A DNA stretch of 64,000 nt from Gammaproteobacteria bacterium. GTDB lineage: Bacteria; Pseudomonadota; Gammaproteobacteria; Burkholderiales; Gallionellaceae. The stretch is taken from positions 434,001 through 498,000 of the forward strand of contig JAHJBC010000006.1 in the NCBI GenBank assembly GCA_018813765.1, written 5' to 3'. Positions 28,610 to 36,533 of this stretch are shown here, piece by piece (position 1 is the stretch's first letter; each line of letters starts with the position of its first letter). The notes below the pieces were generated by a model. The model was not told the DNA's origin. It searched no databases and was given only the letters and a program-made list of their open reading frames with translations. The translations under genes were made by a program, and so were the position numbers.

Positions 28610-29023
28610 TCAGCGTGTGTAATATGCCTTTTTCGGTATCACATGCCGCACGCCCCCCTGGGGGTTTTCCACGTCCCCTTTGTAGCGGGGGATGATGTGG
28701 ATGTGCACATGCATGATGCTTTGTCCGGCGGCCGGTCCGACATTGACGCCGATGTTGTAGCCATCCGGTTTGAATTCCGCGTCGATGAGTTTCTTTTCCT
28801 CCTGGATGAGGCCCATGCAGGCCGCCACTTCCTCCGGCGTCAGTTCGAAGAAGCTCGACACATGTCGCCGCGGGATGACCAGCGTGTGGCCCGGGCTGGT
28901 CGGGTAGGTGTCGCGGGCACTGAACGCGAGTTCATGCTGTAGCGATACCCCCTGCGGATCCGTGCAGAACAGGCAGGGGTTGTTCGGGTCGCGCTTCTTT
29001 TGCTGTGTCGTTCCAGATGTCAA
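28610..29023 (-). CDS. HIT-family nucleotide-binding protein
   Basis: The 137-residue protein has the histidine triad HVHIHIIPR (about 104-112) and the family's SPGHTLVIPRRHV segment (about 43-55). HIT proteins hydrolyse dinucleotides or AMP conjugates. An N-terminal CLFC pair is preceded by a short basic extension. It is divergent from the DUF4279-like gene 60 bp away. In sulfur oxidisers, AMP/APS-like substrates are conceivable, but nothing here shows it. Confidence 0.92.
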   Translation of the reverse strand: MTSGTTQQKKRDPNNPCLFCTDPQGVSLQHELAFSARDTYPTSPGHTLVIPRRHVSSFFELTPEEVAACMGLIQEEKKLIDAEFKPDGYNIGVNVGPAAGQSIMHVHIHIIPRYKGDVENPQGGVRHVIPKKAYYTR

Positions 29024-29083
29024 CAGAACACCTCTTGTCGTACGTTATACTTGGTCCAATATCCAACCAACGAGGAAACCATC

Positions 29084-29491
29084 GTGGCATCGAATAAAGC
29101 ACGCGCTTACTTTGCATTGCTGGGCTACCACTTCAACCCCGACGTCATCACACGCCTGCTCGGCGTGGAACCCACTTCCGTCAACGCCGCCGGCGCATAC
29201 AGCACGCTGGACAAACCGGTCATCAGTTCGTGGGAGTTATCCACGGAGACCCTTTCCGGCGAGGTCGACGTTTTTGCCCTGACCGATACGCTGGTCAAGC
29301 AACTGGAGCCCCTCAAGGACAAGATCGTCGAAGTCTGCAAAAGCCACAACCTGTCTCCCAGGTTGGGCGTGGTGCTGACCTTGTCCGCCGATCAATCCGG
29401 ATCCAGCCCGGAAGTCGGTGTTGGTGCCAGGGCGGTCCGCTTCCTGGCGGATACCGGTTCCTTCATCAACCTGGAAACCAAAGTTTCCTAG
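29084..29491 (+). CDS. DUF4279-like protein
   Basis: The 135-residue product resembles the DUF4279 family, with the opening ARAYFALLGYHFNPDVITRL (about 5-24), a TWELS-like SSWELSTE segment (about 47-54) and a regular alpha/beta pattern to the end. Function is unknown for the family. A GTG preceded by GAGGAAACC was taken as the start; the upstream open frame overlaps the divergent HIT gene. Confidence 0.75.
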   Translation: MASNKARAYFALLGYHFNPDVITRLLGVEPTSVNAAGAYSTLDKPVISSWELSTETLSGEVDVFALTDTLVKQLEPLKDKIVEVCKSHNLSPRLGVVLTLSADQSGSSPEVGVGARAVRFLADTGSFINLETKVS

Positions 29492-29545
29492 CGGTTCTGA
29501 CTTCAAGCCTCACTTAATAATTCAGTCCGGCTGTTTCCCATCTCT

Positions 29546-29660
29546 CCCTTCTCCCGCAAGCGGGAGAAGGGACGGGGATGAGGGACGTTCAGCCTATGCA
29601 ACAAGTCGTTTTACCCCGCCACCCCTCACCCCAACCCATCTCCTGCTTGCGGGAGAGGGG
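29546..29660. repeat. inverted REP doublet (REPIN-like), GGGAG family
   Basis: Two related palindromic units in opposite orientation (29546-29584 and 29623-29660) sit in the gap between two convergent genes. Each has a CTCCCGCAAGCGGGAG-type hairpin followed by GGGG(A/T)GAGGG. Close relatives lie inside hsdM (two copies) and the 3' end of sulP. As a hairpin doublet at a 3' gene boundary it could also act as a terminator or mRNA stabiliser. Confidence 0.85.
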
Positions 29661-29668
29661 CTGCAAGA

Positions 29669-30709
29669 CTAGCTGTTAATCACTCGCTGCTGTGACCGCG
29701 CCAACTTCATCTGTTCCTCGCAATGTTTCAGGCACAGCGGTTGCAGCGCGTGCGGGAAACATTCCATGATCACTTCGAACTCGTCGGCGACCTCTTCGGC
29801 CAGCACGGCGTCGTTGCTCAACTGCGCCAGTGAATTCTGTACCGTCGCCTTGTTCACACGGCAGAGCACGGCCACATGGATGGGCAACTGCTGCTCCATG
29901 CTGACCGTCAATGCCAACTCGTAGGAATTGATCGCTTCTTTCAGCCGTGCGGCATTCTCTTCCGACTCGCCCAGATTGTGCAGCGTGACGCCGCGGTTGT
30001 TGTGGGTGGCCACCAACTCCAGTGCGTAGTCGTCGGCATTGAGCGTGGCCAGCGCATTCTTGTAAGCGACCACCGATTTCTGGAACTGGCGGTTGCCTTT
30101 GAGTTGTTTGCCGAAGGTATACAGGGTGGCGCCCAGTTGATGCAGGGTGAGCATCCAGTCTTGCGGCGACTGTTCCCTGGTCCAGACCTGCAAGGCTTCT
30201 GTGTAGGCATCCACTGCGGTCTTCAATGGCGCTGTCGCTTCGCTCTGGCGGCCCAGCGTCTGGTTGGCCGTGGCCAGATTGTATTGCGTGGCCGCCCATT
30301 GTTGGGGAGCGCTCTCCCGGGTGAATACTTCCAGCGCTTTGCCGAAACACTGGATGGCCCGTTCCAGCGAGGCAACATCCCTGCGTTGCTGGCCCAGTGC
30401 GGCCAGGATGTTGCCGAGATCGTTCTGCTTCGCGGCCCAGTCCTGTGGCTCGCGGTCGCGGCTGATCTTTGCCGCATCGTCGTTCAGTGCCGCTTCCAGC
30501 GCTTCGCGCAAGGGTTCAAAGATCCTCGCGCTGTATCGGTGCTGCTCATAGTTCCCGCGCGTGAAGCGGAAATTGTCCGCCATCGCGACCTGCGTATCCG
30601 GCGCGGCCGCAGCAGCCAGTTCGGCGCTCAGCAGGCCGAGGGAATCGGCGATGGAGCGTTCCAGCGCACGGTTCGGCGGGTAGAGGAGATAGGCGGTGGA
30701 GAAATTCAT
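29669..30709 (-). CDS. tetratricopeptide-repeat protein
   Basis: The 346-residue soluble protein is almost wholly helical, with repeated TPR-like units such as QNDLGNILAALGQQRRDVAS (about 95-115), QYNLATANQTLGRQSEATAP and HQLGATLYTFGKQLKGNRQF, each followed by an alpha pair. QDW and QQW tripeptides recur between units. TPR proteins mediate protein contacts; no partner is indicated. The start overlaps the stop of the FKBP gene by 4 bp (ATGA), so translation is probably coupled. Confidence 0.8.
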   Translation of the reverse strand: MNFSTAYLLYPPNRALERSIADSLGLLSAELAAAAAPDTQVAMADNFRFTRGNYEQHRYSARIFEPLREALEAALNDDAAKISRDREPQDWAAKQNDLGNILAALGQQRRDVASLERAIQCFGKALEVFTRESAPQQWAATQYNLATANQTLGRQSEATAPLKTAVDAYTEALQVWTREQSPQDWMLTLHQLGATLYTFGKQLKGNRQFQKSVVAYKNALATLNADDYALELVATHNNRGVTLHNLGESEENAARLKEAINSYELALTVSMEQQLPIHVAVLCRVNKATVQNSLAQLSNDAVLAEEVADEFEVIMECFPHALQPLCLKHCEEQMKLARSQQRVINS

Positions 30710-31215
30710 TTGGCCCGTTCGAGGATCTCGTTCAGATCGGGATCGGCGCCGACCGGGCCGCCCAGATCGATCTCTTCTTCGGTCGCATCGCGGATGGTCA
30801 GCACTTCCAGCACGAAAGTCACCTCGCGGCCGCACAGCGGGTTGTTGCCGTCGATGGTCAGCGTCTTGTCGTCGAAGCGGGTGACGATGAAGTTGCGCGG
30901 CTCACCCTTGTCGTTCTCCATGGTGATGGTCATGCCGAGCTCGCGATACTCTTCCGGCACATTCTCGATGCGGTCGGTGAATACCAGCGACTCGTCGCGC
31001 TCGCCGTACAGCTTGGAGGTGTCGACCGGCACCTCGATGGTGTCGCCGACCTTCTTGCCGTACAGCTCCTTGGTCACGTCTTCTGACATCACGTCGTTCA
31101 CGCCGTGCACATAGCCGATCGGATAGTCCACGGTGACCAGCACGTCGCCGGTCTTGTTGTCGATGACCTTGTAATTCAGTTCGACGAATTTTTCGTCTGC
31201 AATCGTATCTGACAT
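30706..31215 (-). CDS. SlyD-like FKBP-type peptidyl-prolyl isomerase
   Basis: The 169-residue protein begins with an FKBP half-domain (VELNYKVIDNKTGDVLVTVD), followed by the inserted-flap region with KLYGERDESLVF and a final FKBP strand GNNPLCGREVTFVLEVLTIR. This split arrangement is typical of SlyD. The His-rich metal-binding tail of E. coli SlyD is absent, so it acts as a chaperone/isomerase only. It lies 18 bp downstream of a small unknown gene and overlaps the TPR gene. Confidence 0.88.
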   Translation of the reverse strand: MSDTIADEKFVELNYKVIDNKTGDVLVTVDYPIGYVHGVNDVMSEDVTKELYGKKVGDTIEVPVDTSKLYGERDESLVFTDRIENVPEEYRELGMTITMENDKGEPRNFIVTRFDDKTLTIDGNNPLCGREVTFVLEVLTIRDATEEEIDLGGPVGADPDLNEILERAK

Positions 31216-31233
31216 GTTGGCTTTGACCGTGTC

Positions 31234-31584
31234 TTAAAAAATGGTGGCGCCAAAGATCTTCACTTTGCCGTTCTCGTAACCCAGCACCAGCCGGCCCAGC
31301 CATTCGCCGGGTTTCGCCGAGCTTCTCTGCTTGTACAGCACGGTGACATATTCGCCCCGGCGGATGATGCCCAGATAGTCATAGTCCGGCGACAGGTTCT
31401 TGGCCAGTTCGCTGCGCGCGAACTGCTTGCCCATCTCGATCTCGTTGGCACCCATGATCAGGGTGCTCGAAAAATTGCGCGTGAAGGCACCGTAGTTGCC
31501 TTCGTTGGAATACTTCACCAGATCCGCCCACATGGGATGGGCGATCTCCAATATCTCTGCATCTGTCTTATCAATGATATTCAT
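31234..31584 (-). CDS. 116-aa hypothetical, possibly NTF2-like
   Basis: I do not recognise the family with certainty. The protein is a single alpha/beta domain without signal peptide. The helical first third and the later beta-strand run (GIIRRGEYVTVLYKQ, LGRLVLGYENGKVKIFGATI) suggest an NTF2-like or cystatin-like cone fold. It is first in a run of three minus-strand genes (this, FKBP, TPR) and lies 3' of aprA beyond a terminator. Confidence 0.6.
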   Translation of the reverse strand: MNIIDKTDAEILEIAHPMWADLVKYSNEGNYGAFTRNFSSTLIMGANEIEMGKQFARSELAKNLSPDYDYLGIIRRGEYVTVLYKQRSSAKPGEWLGRLVLGYENGKVKIFGATIF

Positions 31585-31661
31585 CTTCCGAACTCCGTTA
31601 TCTCAGCATGATGCTCATGCATCTTGCGCGAAAATGATTATGCCATTCCTGTGAGACAGAT

Positions 31662-31698
31662 AAAAAGAGGACCAACATGGAATATGCCGGTCCCCTTT
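31662..31698 (-). terminator. stem-loop terminator after aprA
   Basis: On the minus strand a stem of about ten base pairs (AAAGGGGACC with GGTCCTCTTT, one mismatch, 15-base loop) is followed by a T-rich run. It lies 63 bp 3' of the aprA stop and should end the sat-aprMBA transcript. Confidence 0.7.
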
Positions 31699-31760
31699 GA
31701 TACACCTGCAAGTCAACGCAAGCCTGATTGTCAACATCGGCAGATCAGGCCTGCATTTTC

Positions 31761-33650
31761 TTAGTGGTGGTCTACTGGCGCTTTCTCCACATCGCCTACC
31801 AGGTGGTAGAGCGGTGCTTTTTCCATCGTGTACTCGCCGGTCTTCGGATCGCGGCGGGAAACAGTCAGTACGTGCCAGTTCTTGTCGTCCAGCTTCATCA
31901 CGTCGCCACGGTAGTAATAACCGGGCCAACGTGTTTCCTTGCGGAACAGGGTGTGATGGAACACGCTCTCGGAAGTCAGGAAACGATGCTTCAGTTCCCA
32001 TGCACGCAGCAGTTCATGGATGTCGGAAGCGGCAACCTTCTCCAGATCTTCACCCAGAATCGACATCTTCTTCAGACCGATGTTGAGCAGCTTGTCGTTG
32101 GTCATGTAGTTGACGCCGAAACCGCCACAGTACTCATCCATCATCTTCTGCAGACGGTCCAGACCCTGACGCGGGTTGATGAAGTTGGGGTTGACGGTAC
32201 CGGCAACCACTTCATTGCTGAACACGCGATAGGTTTCCATCGGCTTGTACACCTGCTCGCGGCGACGGGCGATCTGGGCGTCGGAGACGCGGATGCCTTC
32301 GGCCTTGCCATCGTCGATGTACTTGCAGGCAGCCTTGGCAGCCAGACGGCCTTCGGTGAAGGAGCCGGACGAGAAGGCGTGCGGCGTACCACCGACCGCG
32401 TCACCCGCGCCGAACAGACCTTCGATGGTCGTCATGCGGTTATAGCCCCAGAAGTATTCCTTCGGCGAGATGTCTTCCGGACCGGAACACCATGCGCCGC
32501 AACCGGTGGCATGCGAACCCATCACATAAGGCTCGGAGGTGGTCAGCTCGGGGTTCTCGTACTTGGGATCCACGTCGGTGGCGGCCCACAACACGGCCTG
32601 ACCAACGGTCATGCCGAGGAAGTTGTGCCAGCCGATCTCTTCCAGATGCGGATCCTGGAACGCTTCCATGGTCACCATGTGGATCGGGCCGCGACCGGCA
32701 TTCACCTCGTTGATGATCGCGTGGTTGCGCAGGCAGGTCGGGATGGGGCGGTGAGTGCGGTGAGACACTTCCGGATCCAGATATTCCTTGCCCACCATCT
32801 GCTGCAGTGCCGGGAACCACTTCGACTCGTACTCTTCACCATAGCCATTCTGGGTATAGGTCTTGAGGTGCAGGAAGTAGGCGCCGACCGGGCCGTAACC
32901 GTCCTTGAAGCGGGCCAGCACGATGCGGTTTTCCATCTGGGTCATCTTGGCACCGGCTTCGATCATCAGACCGTAGGCGGAACCGGAAGACCACGGAGCG
33001 TACCAGACGCGGCCTGCACCTTCGCCGACGGAACGCGGCTTGAAGATGTTGGAAGCGCCACCGGCGCCGCAGATCACGGTCTTGGACTTGAACACGTGGT
33101 AGTTACCGGTGCGGACGTTGAAGCCCACGGCTCCGGCAACGCGGTTCTCCTTGGACTCGTCCATCAGCAGGTGGGTCACGCAGATGCGGTTGAACACCTT
33201 GTCGGCGGACTTCTTGGCTGCTTCGGCAACGATAGGCTTGTAGGATTCGCCGTGGATCATGATCTGCCAGCGGCCTTCGCGCAGGAAGGAACCCTTCTTC
33301 TCGTTGCGCATGATGGGCAGACCCCATTCTTCGAAGTTATGCACCGCGGAGTCGACGTGGCGGGCCATGTCGAACAGCAGGTCTTCACGCACCATGCCCA
33401 TCAGGTCGATACGCGCATAGCGCACGTGATCTTCCGGGTTGTTCTCGCCGAAGCGGGTACCCATGTAGCAGTTGATCGCGTACAGGCCCTGCGCTACCGC
33501 GCCGGAACGCATGATGTTCGCCTTTTCGGCGATCACGATCTTCTTGTCCTGCCCCCAATATCTCGCCTCGAATGCTGCGCCAGTACCGCCCAGGCCCGCA
33601 CCCACAACCAGGATGTCGATATTGTCTTCGATAATTGTCGAGTAGCTCAT
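31761..33650 (-). CDS. aprA: adenylylsulfate reductase, alpha subunit
   Basis: AprA is the FAD subunit that, in sulfur oxidisers, converts sulfite and AMP to adenosine phosphosulfate (APS) in the cytoplasm. The 629-residue product begins with the FAD motif VVGAGLGGTGAAFEARYWG (about 15-33), and has AQGLYAINCYMG (about 52-63) and the FAD-contacting GGASNIFKPRSVGEGAGRVW region. It ends at the length expected of the family. It overlaps aprB by one base and is last in the order sat-aprM-aprB-aprA, with a terminator downstream. Confidence 0.96.
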   Translation of the reverse strand: MSYSTIIEDNIDILVVGAGLGGTGAAFEARYWGQDKKIVIAEKANIMRSGAVAQGLYAINCYMGTRFGENNPEDHVRYARIDLMGMVREDLLFDMARHVDSAVHNFEEWGLPIMRNEKKGSFLREGRWQIMIHGESYKPIVAEAAKKSADKVFNRICVTHLLMDESKENRVAGAVGFNVRTGNYHVFKSKTVICGAGGASNIFKPRSVGEGAGRVWYAPWSSGSAYGLMIEAGAKMTQMENRIVLARFKDGYGPVGAYFLHLKTYTQNGYGEEYESKWFPALQQMVGKEYLDPEVSHRTHRPIPTCLRNHAIINEVNAGRGPIHMVTMEAFQDPHLEEIGWHNFLGMTVGQAVLWAATDVDPKYENPELTTSEPYVMGSHATGCGAWCSGPEDISPKEYFWGYNRMTTIEGLFGAGDAVGGTPHAFSSGSFTEGRLAAKAACKYIDDGKAEGIRVSDAQIARRREQVYKPMETYRVFSNEVVAGTVNPNFINPRQGLDRLQKMMDEYCGGFGVNYMTNDKLLNIGLKKMSILGEDLEKVAASDIHELLRAWELKHRFLTSESVFHHTLFRKETRWPGYYYRGDVMKLDDKNWHVLTVSRRDPKTGEYTMEKAPLYHLVGDVEKAPVDHH

Positions 33651-34132
33651 CAGTATTGCACTCCCTCTTTGATTTCCAGACCATTGGATTGCAGGGTATG
33701 CAATCCACCGTCATCCATACGAATGTATTTCGGCTCATTGAACAGCAGTTGGCTGTTGCGCATTTCCTTGCTGGGGGCGGGCACCTTGGACAGGTCCGGT
33801 GTAGCCGAGCCCCAGGGCTTGGTCGTGATCGGAGCCAGCAGTTCCATGTCTTTCTTGCCGTTACGGAACTTGATGCGCCACGCGATGGTGCCTTTCTCTT
33901 CGTCACGAATCACACGAACGCTGTGTCCGAGCGGTGCAAAGTCGGCATAGCCGCGCACGTCGATGGCGTTGTGCGGACAGGCCTTCACGCAGGAATAGCA
34001 CTCCCAGCACATGCTAGGCTCGATGTTGTAGGCGCGACGCAGACTCTTGTCGATGTGCATGATGTCGGACGGGCAGATGTCAACGCACTCTCCGCAACCA
34101 TCACAACGCGTCATATATACAAATGTTGGCAT
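33650..34132 (-). CDS. aprB: adenylylsulfate reductase, beta subunit
   Basis: AprB carries two [4Fe-4S] clusters and links the FAD of AprA to the membrane anchor. The 160-residue product shows CDGCGECVDICPSD (Cys10, 13, 16, 20) and CWECYSCVKACPHNAIDV (Cys42, 45, 48, 52). The C-terminal half wraps around AprA in known structures. It overlaps aprA by one base and follows aprM after 43 bp. Confidence 0.96.
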   Translation of the reverse strand: MPTFVYMTRCDGCGECVDICPSDIMHIDKSLRRAYNIEPSMCWECYSCVKACPHNAIDVRGYADFAPLGHSVRVIRDEEKGTIAWRIKFRNGKKDMELLAPITTKPWGSATPDLSKVPAPSKEMRNSQLLFNEPKYIRMDDGGLHTLQSNGLEIKEGVQY

Positions 34133-34175
34133 ACGATACTCCTCTATTTCTTATCGAAAATTGGTCAGGACAGCA

Positions 34176-35000
34176 TTAATAGTGTTTGGCGCGTTCGGCC
34201 TTGATGCACAGCCCCATGTTGGGCGGATTCTTGCCCATATACTGGGGCACATCCGGGAACTTGGCATGCACTGCGGGATCGGTCAGGTCGTAGTCTGGCG
34301 GCAGGTTCTCGCGGCCACCGTCGGCCATGATGACGCGCTTCTGGAAAGCCGCAGCCGGCTTGAAGAACATGTGCGCGAACTTGGACCAATACACGCCGCC
34401 GAACAGCATGGTGCTGGACAGGATGAACAGGATAAAGAACACACCCACGCCGCCGCCGGTGAACGACCAGATCAGGGCGAAGGTCGAGGTGGCCAGCACC
34501 GAGACGATGAACAGGTCGGCGCGCACGAAACGGAAAACAGGCAGGCCTTCCGCAGCCACGTCGACGCGGATGGCGAACCAGAACCAGTAGCCGCCGACGG
34601 CCAGCATCAGCGCGCCGATGTGCCACAACTGCGGCAGCAGGGTGGAGGTGGTCCCCGGCGAGAAGATCATGATCGCGGTGGTCACCACGAACAACATGAA
34701 GCCGTACATCATCAGCAGGTGGGAAATCCGGCGTTGTGGGTTGCTGAATTCGCCGGCGGTCATCACTTCGTTGGTCAGCACGCCGACGACCATCGCGACT
34801 TTCTCGCCGCCGCTCACTTCGCGTTTTGCGCTCTTCTGCGCTTTCTTCGCATTTTCGAAGAAGTACTGCGCGCTCTTCTTGTGCAGCATGTCAAGTATCG
34901 TTCCGCCCATGACCAGCAGGACCATCAGAATGATGTAACCCTGCATGTAAGCGGTTGGAATCGATGCCGAAAGATCGACAAAGGGATTGCTAGTGAACAT
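34176..35000 (-). CDS. aprM: AprM, putative membrane anchor of APS reductase
   Basis: The 274-residue integral membrane protein has membrane helices at about 21-38, 96-113, 127-146 and 164-190, and at least one more near 195-215. It has a Gln/Lys-rich cytosolic loop after the first helix. AprM takes electrons from AprB to the quinone pool in many betaproteobacterial sulfur oxidisers; those lacking it often use QmoABC, which is not seen here. It lies between sat (115 bp gap) and aprB. Confidence 0.9.
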   Translation of the reverse strand: MFTSNPFVDLSASIPTAYMQGYIILMVLLVMGGTILDMLHKKSAQYFFENAKKAQKSAKREVSGGEKVAMVVGVLTNEVMTAGEFSNPQRRISHLLMMYGFMLFVVTTAIMIFSPGTTSTLLPQLWHIGALMLAVGGYWFWFAIRVDVAAEGLPVFRFVRADLFIVSVLATSTFALIWSFTGGGVGVFFILFILSSTMLFGGVYWSKFAHMFFKPAAAFQKRVIMADGGRENLPPDYDLTDPAVHAKFPDVPQYMGKNPPNMGLCIKAERAKHY

Positions 35001-35115
35001 CAGTTTCTCCTCAAAAATTGCTGACGAATGACCATCCTGAAACCGGTTGGCCGCCGAGTATGGGAAAAGTTACTTCCAACCCCCGGCGAACCTACCGCCA
35101 TTACTTTTTACTTTC

Positions 35116-36282
35116 TTACAAACTCGCGTAATAGGCTCGCAAGATCTCCAGCACCTCGGGGCGGCTGAACTCTGCGGGCACATTCTCACCTTTGGAGAGT
35201 GAATTGCGCAACTGCGTGCCCGACACTTGCAGCCGGTCCGCGTCGTCGTGCGGGCAGGTCTTGGCCGAGGCCATGCCGCCGCATTTATAACACCAAAACG
35301 AGATATCGATCTTCAGCGCTTCGGTTTCCAGCGCGCCCTTGGGCACCTGGTCGAAGATGTGATGCGCGTCGAACGGGCCGTAGTAGCTGCCGACACCGGC
35401 GTGGTCGCGACCGACGATCTGGTGCGAGCAGCCATAGTTCTGGCGGAACACTGCATGCAGCAGCGCTTCGCGCGGACCGGCATAACGCATGTCCAGCGGA
35501 TAACCGGCCTGCACCACGGTCTTCTTGACGAAATATTTCTCGGTCAGGGTGCCGATGGCCTTGGCGCGCACTTCGGCGGGGATGTCGCCGGGCTTGAGGT
35601 TGCCCAGCAGCGAGTGGATCAGCACGCCGTCGCACACTTCGATGGCGATCTTGGCCAGGTACTCGTGCGAACGGTGCATCGGGTTGCGCGTCTGGAAGCA
35701 GGCGATCTTGGACCAGCCCATCTGGCTGAAGATCTCGCGCGTCTGTTTGGGTGTCTTGAACAGTTCGGGATATTTCTCGGGGAAGCCGCCTTGCGACAGC
35801 ACCTTGATGGAACCGGCCAGGTTGACTTCGCCCTGTTCCATGACCATTTTTACGCCGGGATGCTTGGGATCGGCGGTCTTGTACACCTGCATGCACTCGT
35901 GTGCCTTGTCGATGGTGTACTTCTCGCTGATGGCCATGGTGGCCAGCACTTCGCCGTTCTCGGCGTCGACCAGCGCGATCTCCTGGCCGGTCTTCAGTCC
36001 GTCGGCGACGGCTTGCGCGACCGACAGCGTGATGGGGATGGGCCAGAACAGGCCGTTCGCCATCTTCATGCCATCGCATACGCCTTGCCAGTCGGCCTTG
36101 GTCATGAAGCCATCGAGCGGGGTGAAACCGCCGATGCCCAGCATGATGATGTCGCCCTTCTCGCGCGAGCTGACTTTGACCTGCGGAAGTGATTTTGCCT
36201 TGTCGAGTTCGGACTTGAGTGCGGAACCTTCGAGCAACAACGGATTCAGATTGCCCCCGCCATGCGGGTTGACCAACGCCAT
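35116..36282 (-). CDS. sat: sulfate adenylyltransferase (ATP sulfurylase), dissimilatory type
   Basis: Sat converts APS and pyrophosphate into sulfate and ATP, the final step of the Apr pathway. The 388-residue product has the nucleotide motifs [17 protein letters not shown] (about 197-213), [20 protein letters not shown] (about 289-308) and a C-terminal region rich in Cys ([17 protein letters not shown], about 332-348). That Zn-like site is typical of the dissimilatory Sat. It opens the operon, divergent from soeA across about 250 bp. Confidence 0.95.
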   Translation of the reverse strand: MALVNPHGGGNLNPLLLEGSALKSELDKAKSLPQVKVSSREKGDIIMLGIGGFTPLDGFMTKADWQGVCDGMKMANGLFWPIPITLSVAQAVADGLKTGQEIALVDAENGEVLATMAISEKYTIDKAHECMQVYKTADPKHPGVKMVMEQGEVNLAGSIKVLSQGGFPEKYPELFKTPKQTREIFSQMGWSKIACFQTRNPMHRSHEYLAKIAIEVCDGVLIHSLLGNLKPGDIPAEVRAKAIGTLTEKYFVKKTVVQAGYPLDMRYAGPREALLHAVFRQNYGCSHQIVGRDHAGVGSYYGPFDAHHIFDQVPKGALETEALKIDISFWCYKCGGMASAKTCPHDDADRLQVSGTQLRNSLSKGENVPAEFSRPEVLEILRAYYASL

Positions 36283-36372
36283 ATCGTACCTCCTGAGTAT
36301 TGTATTAATTCGGTCAACTACTTACGAAATCGCAGGTTCGCACACTAGAGCAACATGGATGACTCGGCGATA

Positions 36373-36409
36373 GCCCTCATGGGTTGAGACAGGCACCCCC
36401 CTTACGGGT
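36373..36409. promoter_or_regulatory. two CCC-N4-GGG sites between sat and soeA
   Basis: Two motifs lie 25 bp apart: GCCCTCATGGGT (36373-36384) and CCCCTTACGGGT (36398-36409, within ACCCCCCTTACGGGTTAT). They lie 90-130 bp upstream of sat and 125-160 bp upstream of soeA, so one regulator could control both routes of sulfite oxidation. They resemble sites upstream of sqr, the NarX-like kinase and soxY. Confidence 0.4.
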
Positions 36410-36533
36410 TATGTTTAATCCCTCATCACGGCTATGGCAGTGCCGGGGCTGGATACGCATACTTGCAGCCCGAAAAAAGCCAAGTAATTTCGTAGGGCTG
36501 TTGCACCTCAATACCATATATATACCCCTGCCT

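Noticed and set aside
29546-29660. CRISPR array
   Set aside because: Only two units in inverted orientation with different spacing and hairpin structure; no cas genes in the window.
31728-33950. long open frame of about 740 codons antisense to aprA/aprB
   Set aside because: It mirrors the codon bias of a conserved gene on the other strand; sequence has no family features.
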